Source of the DNA: Bog-473 sp963744935
Lineage (GTDB): Bacteria > Actinomycetota > Acidimicrobiia > Acidimicrobiales > RAAP-2
DNA length: 64,000 nt
Assembly: GCA_963744935.1 (NCBI GenBank)
Contig: CAVUVM010000011.1
Coordinates: 1 to 64,000, forward strand
Direction of reading: 5' to 3'
The translations under genes and the position numbers were made by a program. The notes under the pieces were generated by a model. The model was not told the origin of the DNA. It searched no databases and was given only the letters and a program-made list of their open reading frames with translations. This document shows, one piece after another, positions 16,887-25,350 of the stretch; position 1 is the stretch's first letter, and each line of letters begins with the position of its first letter.

Positions 16887-17186
16887 GGCTCCCGCTGGAA
16901 TTACGCCAGTACCTTCTCAGCCCTCACGGCAAAGAGCTTGCTACGGAGTCCCGAGCGGCGGGACACCGAGTCTGGGTGGCTGAGGGTCACACTCGACACC
17001 CAGCGCTCTCCTTGGTGAAGCGCCAGGGTGTCGCCGGTGCCGACTACCGCCTGACGCGCTGTAACTGATGGCGATATTCCCGACGTAGCCGGAACGGCCG
17101 AGCGGGCAACCGTCATCTGGTCGCGGCAAGACGACCTGAACCGGCGGCGTGGGCATGTCGGAGGCGGGTTCGTCATACTTGTGACC
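16887..17186. other. Short intergenic gap before the acyl-CoA ligase
   Basis: This 300-bp gap between the SRPBCC gene and the acyl-CoA ligase has no gene-like frame. It should hold the promoter of the ligase, suggesting the ligase is transcribed separately from the ABM-SRPBCC pair. No terminator hairpin with a T-run was noticed. Confidence 0.4.
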
Positions 17187-18803
17187 ATGGAAAGCACCAT
17201 GCAGCAGGCCCCGCTCTTGATCCGTGACATCCTCCATCACGGGCAGCGGGTCCATGGGGACAGCAGCGTCATCACGGTCGAAGCAGGGGGGCATCGGACG
17301 GCGACCTTCGCCGAGGTTGCGACCCGGACCGAGAAGCTGGCAGCCGCCCTCACGCGCCTCGGGCTCGAGCCGGGCGACCGGGTCGGGACGTTCTGCTGGA
17401 ACAACCAGGGTCACCTCGAGGCCTATCTGGCCATCCCGTGCATGGGGGCCGTGCTGCACACCTTGAACATCCGGCTGCCGGCCGAGCAGCTGGCCTATGT
17501 GATCAACCACGCCGAGGACCGCGTCATCATCGTGGACGCCTCCCTCATTCCACTGCTGGCCGCCGTCAAGGACGAGCTGAAGACAGTGGAGACGATCATC
17601 GTCGCCGGGGAGGGCGACACCTCCGCGCTGGGCGAGACGCTCTCCTACGAGCGGCTGCTGGCGGCGGAGGAGCCCGGCTTCGACTGGCCGGATCTCGACG
17701 AACGCTCCGCCGCAGCCATGTGTTACACGAGTGGCACCACCGGCAACCCCAAAGGTGTCGTGTACTCGCACCGCTCCACCTGGCTGCACACCATGGCGGA
17801 GCAGGCGACCTCTTCGGTCGGCATGACGGAGATGGACCGGATCCTCATCATCGTGCCGATGTTCCACGCCAACGCGTGGGGGACGCCGTACGGGGCCTGG
17901 ATGGCCGGGACCGACATGATCATGCCGCAGATGTTCCTCATGGGAGAGCAACTGGCGGCCGTGATCAACGAGCACCGTCCGACCCTGGCCTGTGGCGTCC
18001 CGACCATCTGGAACGGGCTGCTCGCGCTCGACACGCCGATCGACTTCTCCACGGTGCGCGCCATCACGGCCGGCGGCGCGGCGGTGCCGCAATCGCTCAT
18101 CGAGGCGTTCGAGGATCGCTTCGGCGTCACCATCATCCAGGGATGGGGGATGACCGAAACGAGCCCCCTCGCCGCCTTCGGCCTCCCGCCGGCGCGTCTG
18201 CACGGTCATGACCCGATGTATTTCAAGGTCAAGGCGGGCCGGATCGTGCCCGGCGTCGAAGTGCGCGTCGTGGCCGAGGACGGCACCGTGCTGCCCAACG
18301 ACGGCACCTCGGTCGGTGAGTTCGAGATCCGCGGACCCTGGGTCACCGGCTCCTACTACAAGGACGAGGACCCCCAGAAATTCCACGACGGCTGGCTGCG
18401 CACCGGTGACGTGGGCTCGCTCGACGAACAGGGCTACATGACGATCTCGGATCGCACGAAGGACGTAATCAAGTCGGGCGGAGAGTGGATCTCCTCGGTC
18501 GAGCTCGAGAACTTCGTGATGGCGCACCCCGACGTCTTCGAGGCGGCCGTGATCGCTGTCCCGGACCCGAAGTGGTCCGAGCGCCCGCTGGTCGCCGTCG
18601 TCCCCAAGCCGGGGCGTTCACCCGCACCCGCCGACCTGGTCGCCTTCTTGGCCGAGCGGGTGCCGCGCTGGTGGCTGCCCGACCAATGGACCTTCATCAC
18701 CGAGGTGCCCAAAACGAGCGTGGGCAAGTTCGACAAGAAGGTCATGCGTGTGGCGTTCACCGACGGCACGTACGAGGTCCAGATCACGCCGCTCCCCAAG
18801 TGA
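17187..18803 (+). CDS. Fatty-acyl-CoA / medium-chain acyl-CoA ligase (AMP-binding)
   Basis: The 538-residue product has all ANL-superfamily motifs: CYTSGTTGNPKGVVYSHRS (P-loop, A3), MFHANAWGTPYGAWM, GWGMTETSPLAAFG (A5), GWLRTGDVGSLDEQGYMTI (A7, with the ribose-binding Asp), DRTKDVIKSGGEWISSVELE (A8 hinge), and a C-terminal Lys in KTSVGKFDKKVMR (A10) needed for adenylation. It activates a carboxylic acid, most likely a fatty acid, to its CoA thioester via an acyl-AMP. ATG 17187 is preferred to the GTG two codons earlier. A small gene overlaps its stop by GTGA, forming a two-gene unit followed by thpR. Confidence 0.9.
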   Translation: MESTMQQAPLLIRDILHHGQRVHGDSSVITVEAGGHRTATFAEVATRTEKLAAALTRLGLEPGDRVGTFCWNNQGHLEAYLAIPCMGAVLHTLNIRLPAEQLAYVINHAEDRVIIVDASLIPLLAAVKDELKTVETIIVAGEGDTSALGETLSYERLLAAEEPGFDWPDLDERSAAAMCYTSGTTGNPKGVVYSHRSTWLHTMAEQATSSVGMTEMDRILIIVPMFHANAWGTPYGAWMAGTDMIMPQMFLMGEQLAAVINEHRPTLACGVPTIWNGLLALDTPIDFSTVRAITAGGAAVPQSLIEAFEDRFGVTIIQGWGMTETSPLAAFGLPPARLHGHDPMYFKVKAGRIVPGVEVRVVAEDGTVLPNDGTSVGEFEIRGPWVTGSYYKDEDPQKFHDGWLRTGDVGSLDEQGYMTISDRTKDVIKSGGEWISSVELENFVMAHPDVFEAAVIAVPDPKWSERPLVAVVPKPGRSPAPADLVAFLAERVPRWWLPDQWTFITEVPKTSVGKFDKKVMRVAFTDGTYEVQITPLPK

Positions 18804-19051
18804 GCGCCTCGAACCAGGCCATGGTCGACATGGCCGAGCGCCTAGAGGGGGTGCTCGAGGAGCTGACCGACATGGCCATGGACGCGCTACGGCGCGCCAG
18901 CTCAGGCGATCCCGATTCGGCCGAGACCGGTGAGGCGCTCGCCATGGAGCGGCGCATCCTCAAGGCACGCCGGGCCGTCGAGAAGTCCATCGCCGCGTTG
19001 AGCGAGGGGAGCGGCAAGGGCCGCCAGCCGCTCGACGACGGTGCCGCCTGA
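18800..19051 (+). CDS. Small conserved-looking helical protein (83 aa)
   Basis: GTG 18800 overlaps the TGA of the acyl-CoA ligase (GTGA), a strong hint of translational coupling. The product is almost entirely helical and charged: MVDMAERLEGVLEELTDMAM, ALRRASSGDPDSAETGEALA, MERRILKARRAVEKSIAALS. ATG 18821 is an alternative start. No known family can be named; its size and amphipathic helices suggest a small oligomeric partner protein. Confidence 0.6.
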   Translation: MSASNQAMVDMAERLEGVLEELTDMAMDALRRASSGDPDSAETGEALAMERRILKARRAVEKSIAALSEGSGKGRQPLDDGAA

Positions 19052-19074
19052 GCGCACATCCCGCCGGCGGCGAC

Positions 19075-19653
19075 GTGCGCCTCTTCGTCGCCGCCTGGCC
19101 CGACGACGAGACCCGGCGCCGCCTGGGGGGCCTGGAACTCGAGCTCGGCAAGTCCAAGGGGCTGCGCTTCGTCGGACGGTCGCGCTGGCACGTGACGCTG
19201 CGGTTCCTCGGTGAGGTCGACGGGTCCGCCGTCGCGCCGCTCGGCCAGGCGCTCGTGTCCTGCTGTGCCGCTGTCCCCGGCCCGGTGGAGTGCCGGCTCG
19301 GTCCGGGGACAGGGTGGTTCACCGGCGTGCGCGTCCTGCAACTTCCCGCGGCGGGCCTCGACGGGCTGGCCGAGGCGGTCCGGGTGGCCACGGTGCCGCT
19401 GGTCCCCGCAGCGCCCGGCGGCGCGCCGTTCAACGGGCACCTGACGCTGGCCCGGTCCAAGGGGCGCCGCCTGAGCGTGGCCGCCCTGGGCGAGATGTCG
19501 GACATCCCCTTCGAAGCGACCTTCCGTGTGCCCTCTGTCGATCTCGTCTCCTCCGAGCCGTCCGCACACGGGCACGTCTACACCACCGTCGTACGGGCGC
19601 CGATCGGCAGCGGTTGGGACGGTGACCCGGCCGGCGGAACGGGTTCGGATTAG
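19075..19653 (+). CDS. thpR: RNA 2',3'-cyclic phosphodiesterase (2H superfamily)
   Basis: The 192-residue product has the two catalytic His-x-Thr-x motifs of the 2H phosphoesterases: HVTLRFLGEV near residue 40 and HLTLARSKG near residue 122. It opens with MRLFVAAWPDDETRRRL, as in bacterial ThpR (formerly called 2'-5' RNA ligase). The enzyme hydrolyses 2',3'-cyclic phosphates to 2'-phosphates in vitro; its cellular substrate is unsettled. GTG 19075 is the start. It is the last plus-strand gene before the converging amidase. Confidence 0.88.
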   Translation: MRLFVAAWPDDETRRRLGGLELELGKSKGLRFVGRSRWHVTLRFLGEVDGSAVAPLGQALVSCCAAVPGPVECRLGPGTGWFTGVRVLQLPAAGLDGLAEAVRVATVPLVPAAPGGAPFNGHLTLARSKGRRLSVAALGEMSDIPFEATFRVPSVDLVSSEPSAHGHVYTTVVRAPIGSGWDGDPAGGTGSD

Positions 19654-19687
19654 CTGGTGGTGAGGCAGCTCGCGTGTGGCACGGGCG

Positions 19688-21220
19688 CTAACCGGGCTGG
19701 CCGGTCAGGAACTGCGTGATCGCACCGGCCATGGCGACAGCGGCCTCTTGCTGGAAGGCGGGCGTCACGAGCAGGGCGGCGTCGGTCCCGTTTTGCATGT
19801 TGCCGCATTCGATCAGCACCTTCGGCACCGTCGTCAGGTTGAGCCCCGCCAGGTTGTTGCGTGGCTGGAGGCCCGAGACGCCGTCGTAGCTACTGACCGG
19901 CATCGGCGTGCCTGCGAGGAAGGCGTTGCGCATGTCGATGGCGAAGGCGGCCGAGGACCCGATGACGCCGTTGTTGGGCCCGTCCGCCACCGGTTCGAGC
20001 ACCGCGAAGCCGCGGCCGTCGACCGGCCCTCCGTCGGCGTGTATGTCGACGGCGACGTCCGCGTGCGCGTCGTTGATGATGGCCGCGCGCGTCGTCACAC
20101 ACGGGCCGATCCCGTTGTTGTTGAGCCGGGTCAAGACGACCGCAGCACCCTCAGCCTCGAGGTCGCCCTCCAGGTAGCTCGCCACGTTGAAGTTGAACTG
20201 CGCCTCGGTGTAGCCGCCGGCGGTTTCCGTCCCCGTGGTGTCGCAGGACTCGTAGCCCGTCCCGTTGAAGACCGGCTGGTTGATGACTGCCGGGGCGGCG
20301 TAGTTGAGGCCGTTGTGCCCCGGGTCGATGCCGACGACCTTGCCGGCCAGGGGTTTGGACCCCACCGCCAGCCAGTACCCGCTCCCGCCCGGCGCGGCCG
20401 CCATCCCGACCACCGGGCCCGGCAGGGCAGTCCCGCCCAGCGAGCCGAAGAACGCCGCGTTCCCGTAGGTGAAGACGCCGCCGTCGCGGGCGACGAGCCA
20501 GTAGCCGCCACCGGGTGCCGCAGCCATGCCGCTTATCGGCGCGTCGAGCGTCAGCGAGCCGGTTGAACCAGAGAAGCGGGCGTCGCCGTAGCTGAAGACA
20601 CCCCCGTCGGCCGCGACCAGCCAGTAGCCGCCGCCGTCGGGCGTGGCTGCGATGCCGACCACCGGCGCGTTGAGCGTCAGCGAGCCGGCCGAGCCGAAGA
20701 AGTGGGCATCGCCGTAACTGAACACGCCGCCGTCGGCCGCGACCAGCCAGTAGCCGCCGCCGTCGGGCGTGGCTGCCATGCCGACCACCGGCGCGTTGAG
20801 CGTCAGCGAGCCGGCCGAGCCGAAGAAGTGGGCATCGCCGTAACTGAACACGCCGCCGTCGCGCGCGACGAGCCAGTAGCCGCCGCCGTCGGGCGTGGCT
20901 GCCATGCCGACCACCGGCGCGTTGAGCGCCAGCGAGCCGGCCGAGCCGAAGAAGTGGGCATCGCCGTAAGAGAACACGCCGCCGTCGCTACCGACGAGCC
21001 ACGTGCCACCGCCGTCAGGGGTGGCCGCCATGCCGACCACGGGTGCGTTGGGGTTGGTCACTGCATTGGCCCCGATCGGGGTGGTCCCGAAGGGCACCAT
21101 GGAGTTGGGTGGCGGCGACGCCGCCGCGCCCGCCACCGATGGCGTCGATACGAGTGTGGCGAGAATGCCCGCGAGGGTGAGGGGCAAGAGCGCAACCAGG
21201 GCCCACACCACGCGCCGCAT
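19688..21220 (-). CDS. Secreted N-acetylmuramoyl-L-alanine amidase with DGGVF repeats
   Basis: The 510-residue product begins with a signal peptide (VVWALVALLPLTLAGILATL). Residues about 50-285 are DGGVF repeats: units of 42 residues (126 bp) with GGVFSYGDAHFFGSAGSLTL and ATPDGGGYWLV. The C-terminal Amidase_3 domain shows VVGIDPGHNG (metal-binding His), TEAQFNFNVASYLEGDL (Glu), VAVDIHADGG (His) and KVLIECGNMQN (catalytic Glu), so it is probably an active Zn amidase that cleaves the stem peptide from murein. The repeats may tether it to the wall or surface. The same repeats without an enzyme occur at 7500-8345. Confidence 0.9.
   Translation of the reverse strand: MRRVVWALVALLPLTLAGILATLVSTPSVAGAAASPPPNSMVPFGTTPIGANAVTNPNAPVVGMAATPDGGGTWLVGSDGGVFSYGDAHFFGSAGSLALNAPVVGMAATPDGGGYWLVARDGGVFSYGDAHFFGSAGSLTLNAPVVGMAATPDGGGYWLVAADGGVFSYGDAHFFGSAGSLTLNAPVVGIAATPDGGGYWLVAADGGVFSYGDARFSGSTGSLTLDAPISGMAAAPGGGYWLVARDGGVFTYGNAAFFGSLGGTALPGPVVGMAAAPGGSGYWLAVGSKPLAGKVVGIDPGHNGLNYAAPAVINQPVFNGTGYESCDTTGTETAGGYTEAQFNFNVASYLEGDLEAEGAAVVLTRLNNNGIGPCVTTRAAIINDAHADVAVDIHADGGPVDGRGFAVLEPVADGPNNGVIGSSAAFAIDMRNAFLAGTPMPVSSYDGVSGLQPRNNLAGLNLTTVPKVLIECGNMQNGTDAALLVTPAFQQEAAVAMAGAITQFLTGQPG
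20560..21060 (-). repeat. 126-bp tandem repeats in the amidase gene
   Basis: Near-identical units begin at an exact 126-bp spacing (for example CCGAAGAAGTGGGC at 20694, 20820 and 20946). They encode the 42-residue DGGVF repeat. The high DNA identity points to recent duplication and makes assembly collapse possible. Confidence 0.85.
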
Positions 21221-21251
21221 CGAATGCAGTCTTACCCCAGGGCGGTCCCCG

Positions 21252-22301
21252 CTACCCGGTGCACTCGTTGATGGCGTCGATCAGCTGGCGCAGCCGGGCG
21301 TAGTGGAAGCGGTCGAAGCGCAGGGCCAGCCTGGGTAACTCGGGGTGGTCGTTGCGCTCGGGAGGGAAGGGAGCGGCGGTGCGGATGCTGCCGCGGGTCA
21401 CGATGTCCGAGAAGCGCCGGTTGAGGTCGGCCAGCTCGGCCTTGGACGGCTGGACCTGGACCCGGAGGACGAGCAGGTCGCCGACCCAGCGGCACGAGTG
21501 GTAGTTGCGGTAGAAGCCGAGGACTTCTTCGCTGGCCTCCTCCATGGTGTTGGTGACCTTGAAGAGCGAGAGGTCGTCGGCCGAGACCCAGCCCGCTGCG
21601 ACGGCCTCCTCCTTCACGAAGCGGAGCCAGGCGTGCCAGTAGGTCCCGCCCGGTGTCTCTACCATCACCACCGGTGCGGGCTCGGCCTTGCCCGTCTGCA
21701 ACAAGGTGAGCAGTTCGAAGGACTCGTCTTGGGTGCCGAAGCCGCCGGGGAGGATGGCGTACGCGTGGGACTCCTTCATCAGCATCAGCTTGCGGGTGAA
21801 GAAGTAGCGCATCTCGACCAGCTTCGGGTCCTGCGCGATGAACGGGTTGGCGTCCTCTTCGTTGGGCAGACGGATGTTCACGCCAAAGGCGTGCTCGCGC
21901 CCCGCACCCTCGAGCCCGGCCGCCATGATGCCCGGGCCGGCGCCGGTCACAACCATCCAGTCGGCCGCCGCGAGCCGGGCCGCCAGGTTGCGGGCCAGGA
22001 TGTAGACGGGGTCGTCGGGGCGGGTGCGGGCAGACCCGAACATCGTGATCTTGCGCACGTGGCGGTAGGGCCGGAACACCCGGAAGGCCTCGGCCATCTC
22101 GCCCAACGCGGCGTTGGCGATCTTGAGATCGCCCACCGCCGTGCCCTCGCGGGCCATGTCGTCCAGCACGCCGATCATGGAGTTCAGCTCGCGCGCCTGG
22201 GGCGCGGAGAGCGGGCGATCCGAGAACAGCGCGTCGAACGCGCGCTGGCGGGCGGCCTCCGCTGCCTCGTCGATCACGCGCTCGGGGACGTCGCTGCTCA
22301 C
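21252..22301 (-). CDS. LOG-family (TIGR00730) Rossmann-fold protein
   Basis: This 349-residue protein carries the LOG core: ITMFGSARTRPDDPVY, WMVVTGAGPGIMAAGLEGAG, and the signature ILPGGFGTQDESFELLTLLQ (PGGxGTxxE), which in cytokinin-activating nucleoside 5'-monophosphate phosphoribohydrolases forms the active site. Larger bacterial members of this size form a separate subgroup of less certain substrate; related proteins include PpnN-type nucleotide nucleosidases. The start overlaps the fbiC stop by 4 bp (GTGA), so the two are translated together. Its role next to F420 synthesis is unknown. Confidence 0.82.
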   Translation of the reverse strand: MSSDVPERVIDEAAEAARQRAFDALFSDRPLSAPQARELNSMIGVLDDMAREGTAVGDLKIANAALGEMAEAFRVFRPYRHVRKITMFGSARTRPDDPVYILARNLAARLAAADWMVVTGAGPGIMAAGLEGAGREHAFGVNIRLPNEEDANPFIAQDPKLVEMRYFFTRKLMLMKESHAYAILPGGFGTQDESFELLTLLQTGKAEPAPVVMVETPGGTYWHAWLRFVKEEAVAAGWVSADDLSLFKVTNTMEEASEEVLGFYRNYHSCRWVGDLLVLRVQVQPSKAELADLNRRFSDIVTRGSIRTAAPFPPERNDHPELPRLALRFDRFHYARLRQLIDAINECTG

Positions 22302-24613
22302 GCGCCCGGGGACGTCCCGGCCAGCGCGTAGAGCGTCGAACGCTGCACGAGCGGACGCCCGATCGGCGCCACGATGGCCTCGAGGTCCTCGACGCCCATG
22401 CGCTGCCCGTGGCGCGCGCCGGCCGCGCGTGAGATGTTCTCGTCCATGAGCGTGCCGCCGAGGTCGTTGGCCCCGGCCTGGAGCAGCTGGCGCGCGCCCT
22501 CGGCGCCCATCTTGACCCAGCTCACCTGGATGTTGTCGATGTCGCCCGCGTAGGCAATGCGCGCCACCGAGTGCATGAGCAGGGCCTCACGGAAGGTTGG
22601 CCCCCGCCGCGCCCGGCGCTGGAGGTAGATCGGGGTGGCCATGTGCACGAAGGGCAGCGGCACGAACTCGGTGAACCCGCCCGTCTCGCGCTGCAGGGCG
22701 CGGGTGCGCACGATGTGACGCGCCCAGCTGCGTGGTTGCTCGACTGATCCGAACATGATCGTGATGTTCGAGCGCAGGCCGACCGCGTGTGCAGTGCGAT
22801 GGGCGAAGAGCCACTCCTCGGTGTTGATCTTGTCGGGACATAGGACGGCGCGAACGTCATCGTCGAGGATCTCGGCCGCGGTGCCCGGGAGGGTCTTGAG
22901 GCCTGCCTCCTTGAGCCGGGTGAGGTAGTCGGCGAGCGGCACCTCGGAGCGGCGGGCTCCCTCGGTCACCTCGAGGGCCGTGAAGCCATGGATGTGGATA
23001 TCCGACGACGCCTCGCGCACCGCCTCGAGCACGTGGAGGTAGTACTCGCCGTCGAAGTTCGGATGGATGCCCCCCTGGAGGCACACCTCGGTCGCGCCCT
23101 CGGCCTCGGCCTCGGCGACACGGCGTGTGATCTCGTCGAGCTCGAGCAGGTAGGGCGCGCCCCGCAGGTTCAGCGAGAGCGGCCCCTTGGAGAACGCACA
23201 GAAGCGGCATTTGAAGGTACAGACGTTGGTGTAGTTGATGTTGCGGTTGTGCACGAAGGTGACGGCGTCACCCACAGTGGCGCGGCGCAGGTCGTCGGCC
23301 ACCTCGGCCACCGCGCGTACCTCGGGGCCGCGAGCGGCGAAGAGGGTCACGATCTCGTCCTCGCCGACCTCCTGCCCGAGGGTGACGCCGGCCAGGATCT
23401 CGGCCACACGGCCGCCGGGTGCGGCCCGATCCGAAGGTGAGCGTGACCCGGACAGACGCGGAGGAGGGGCCGTGGTCACACCGAGCAGCGGGGGCGGGTG
23501 TTCCTCGCCGCCCGAGCACCACGCCCCGTCGCGGGCAAGGCCCTCTGCATCCGAGGCGTCCAGCACGGCGAAGCGCACAGCCGGGTCGAGCCAGTGCTCG
23601 GGGTCGTGGGCGAACGTCGGATAGATGGTCAGACGCGGGGCGAGCGTATGGCCCGCCGCCTCGGTGGCGTCCCGCAGCACCTCGAGCGCCGGCCAGGCGC
23701 GCTCGGGATTCACGTGGTCGGCGGTGACGGGGGAGACCCCGCCCCAGTCGTCGATGCCGGCGCGCAGCAGCGGCGCGAGATCGTCGGAGAGGTTGGGCGG
23801 CGCCTGCACGTGGACGTCCGGGGAGAGCACCAGGCGGGCCGCCGCGATGGCCCACTGCAGGTCCTCGGGTCCGCACGGTGCCGACTTGGCCATGGCCGTG
23901 CCCGCCTTGGGCAGGAAGTTCTGGACGATGACCTCCTGCACGTGGCCGTGGCGGGCGTGCGCGCCGGCGACGGCGTGCAGCGCGGCCAGCAGTCCGGCGC
24001 GGTCGTCGCCGATCCCGACGAGGATCCCGGTGGTGAAGGGGATGGCGAGCTCGCCGGCGGCCTCCAGTGTGGCCAGCCGTCGGGCCGGCTCCTTGTCGGG
24101 CGCACCGCGGTGGGCCGCCAGCCCCTCGGCGAGGGACTCGAGCATCATCCCCTGGCTGGCCGAGACCTCGCGCAGGCGCGCCAGCTCGTCGGCGAAGAGG
24201 GCTCCCGCATTGGCGTGGGGGAGCAGGCCGGTCTCCTCGAGGACGAGTCGGCACATCGCAGCGAGGTAGTCCACCGTGGACGCGTAGCCCTGCGCGGCGA
24301 GCCAGTCGCGCGCGACCGGGTAGCGCAGCTCGGGCCGCTCGCCCAGCGTGAACAGCGCCTCGTAGCAGCCGGCGTCGCGACCGGCGCGGGCGATCGAGAG
24401 GACCTCGTCGGGTGTGAGGTACGGCGACGCCAGCCTGGCGGGCGCCTTGGCGAAGGTGCAGTAGCCGCAGCGGTCCCGGCAGAGCATCGTGAGCGGGATG
24501 AACACCTTGGGGGAGAAGGTGACCCGGCGTCCATGCGCTTCGTCGCGCACGCCGCGGGCCAGCGCGGTGAGGTCGGCCAGCGGCGTGTGAAGGAGATCGC
24601 GGTCGGAGAGCAT
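22298..24613 (-). CDS. fbiC: FO synthase, bifunctional CofG/CofH
   Basis: The 771-residue product is a fusion of two radical-SAM domains. The N-terminal CofG half carries CRDRCGYCTFAKAP at residues 45-58, and the C-terminal CofH half carries YTNVCTFKCRFCAFSKGP; each CxxxCxxC binds a 4Fe-4S cluster with SAM. Together they make FO (7,8-didemethyl-8-hydroxy-5-deazariboflavin), the chromophore of coenzyme F420, from tyrosine and a ribityl-aminouracil. ATG 24613 is used; the frame runs on to 24868 but that extension is Arg/Pro-rich nonsense. pgl lies 10 bp upstream and the LOG gene overlaps downstream, so it belongs to the tkt-tal-pgl operon. Confidence 0.93.
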   Translation of the reverse strand: MLSDRDLLHTPLADLTALARGVRDEAHGRRVTFSPKVFIPLTMLCRDRCGYCTFAKAPARLASPYLTPDEVLSIARAGRDAGCYEALFTLGERPELRYPVARDWLAAQGYASTVDYLAAMCRLVLEETGLLPHANAGALFADELARLREVSASQGMMLESLAEGLAAHRGAPDKEPARRLATLEAAGELAIPFTTGILVGIGDDRAGLLAALHAVAGAHARHGHVQEVIVQNFLPKAGTAMAKSAPCGPEDLQWAIAAARLVLSPDVHVQAPPNLSDDLAPLLRAGIDDWGGVSPVTADHVNPERAWPALEVLRDATEAAGHTLAPRLTIYPTFAHDPEHWLDPAVRFAVLDASDAEGLARDGAWCSGGEEHPPPLLGVTTAPPPRLSGSRSPSDRAAPGGRVAEILAGVTLGQEVGEDEIVTLFAARGPEVRAVAEVADDLRRATVGDAVTFVHNRNINYTNVCTFKCRFCAFSKGPLSLNLRGAPYLLELDEITRRVAEAEAEGATEVCLQGGIHPNFDGEYYLHVLEAVREASSDIHIHGFTALEVTEGARRSEVPLADYLTRLKEAGLKTLPGTAAEILDDDVRAVLCPDKINTEEWLFAHRTAHAVGLRSNITIMFGSVEQPRSWARHIVRTRALQRETGGFTEFVPLPFVHMATPIYLQRRARRGPTFREALLMHSVARIAYAGDIDNIQVSWVKMGAEGARQLLQAGANDLGGTLMDENISRAAGARHGQRMGVEDLEAIVAPIGRPLVQRSTLYALAGTSPGA

Positions 24614-24623
24614 CGGGGCCAAT

Positions 24624-25301
24624 CTAGGGGGCGTTGCCGCGCGCGGCGGCGTCGACGAGCCAGATCGTGGTGCCCGCATGGACCCGGGCCGCCGGCAGAT
24701 CCTCGCCGCGCACGAGGGCGGCCACGGAGGCCGCGTGGCTGGCGCCGGCCACCGTGAAGACCGCGGTGCGGGCCGAGTTGATGGCCGGAAGGGTGAACGT
24801 GATGCGCGTGTGTGGATTGCGCCGAGACGGGTCCTCGGTCGCCACCACCAGGTCACCGGGCCCGGCATCGAGGCTGGCCGCCCCGAGAAAGAGCGAGGCC
24901 GTGTGGCCGTCGGGTCCCATGCCCATGTGGATCAGGTCGATGCCCGGGCCCGTGACGAGATCGGCGACGATGCGCTGGTAGGCGGCCGCGCACTCGGCCG
25001 CCGTGCTGTCGGTCGGCATCGGTTCGAACGAGCCAACGGGGCCGATGCGGTCGAGCAGCGCTTCGGTGACCATGCGCACGTTGGCGTCCTCGTGCCAGGG
25101 TGGGACAAAGCGCTCGTCGCCGATGTAGAGGTCGACCACCGGCCATTCGATGCCCTCGGTCACCGCCAGCGCCTCGTAGCAGGCCCGGGCCGTCGGTCCG
25201 CCCGAGAGCACGAAGGCGAAGCGGGGGCCCGGGCGCGTCGCGAACGTGTCGACCACGGTCTCGCAGAACGCCCCGACGACGTCGTCGACGGGTGTCAGCA
25301 T
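24624..25301 (-). CDS. pgl: 6-phosphogluconolactonase
   Basis: The 225-residue product belongs to the NagB/SugI-type lactonases: FAFVLSGGPTARACYEALA, VVDLYIGDERFVPPWHEDAN, LIHMGMGPDGHTASLFLGA with the GMGPDGHTAS active-site loop, and RITFTLPAINSARTAVFTV. It hydrolyses 6-phosphogluconolactone in the oxidative pentose phosphate pathway. It lies between transaldolase (49 bp upstream) and fbiC (10 bp downstream), in one minus-strand run. No zwf or gnd is seen in the window. Confidence 0.88.
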   Translation of the reverse strand: MLTPVDDVVGAFCETVVDTFATRPGPRFAFVLSGGPTARACYEALAVTEGIEWPVVDLYIGDERFVPPWHEDANVRMVTEALLDRIGPVGSFEPMPTDSTAAECAAAYQRIVADLVTGPGIDLIHMGMGPDGHTASLFLGAASLDAGPGDLVVATEDPSRRNPHTRITFTLPAINSARTAVFTVAGASHAASVAALVRGEDLPAARVHAGTTIWLVDAAARGNAP

Positions 25302-25350
25302 GGTGAGAGGGTCTGCATCCGAGGGACTGCAGGGGTTGGCCTGCGTCGGC

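Noticed and set aside
16941..18527. 528-codon minus-strand frame opposite the acyl-CoA ligase
   Set aside because: His/Arg/Gly-rich antisense shadow; the plus strand has all ANL motifs.
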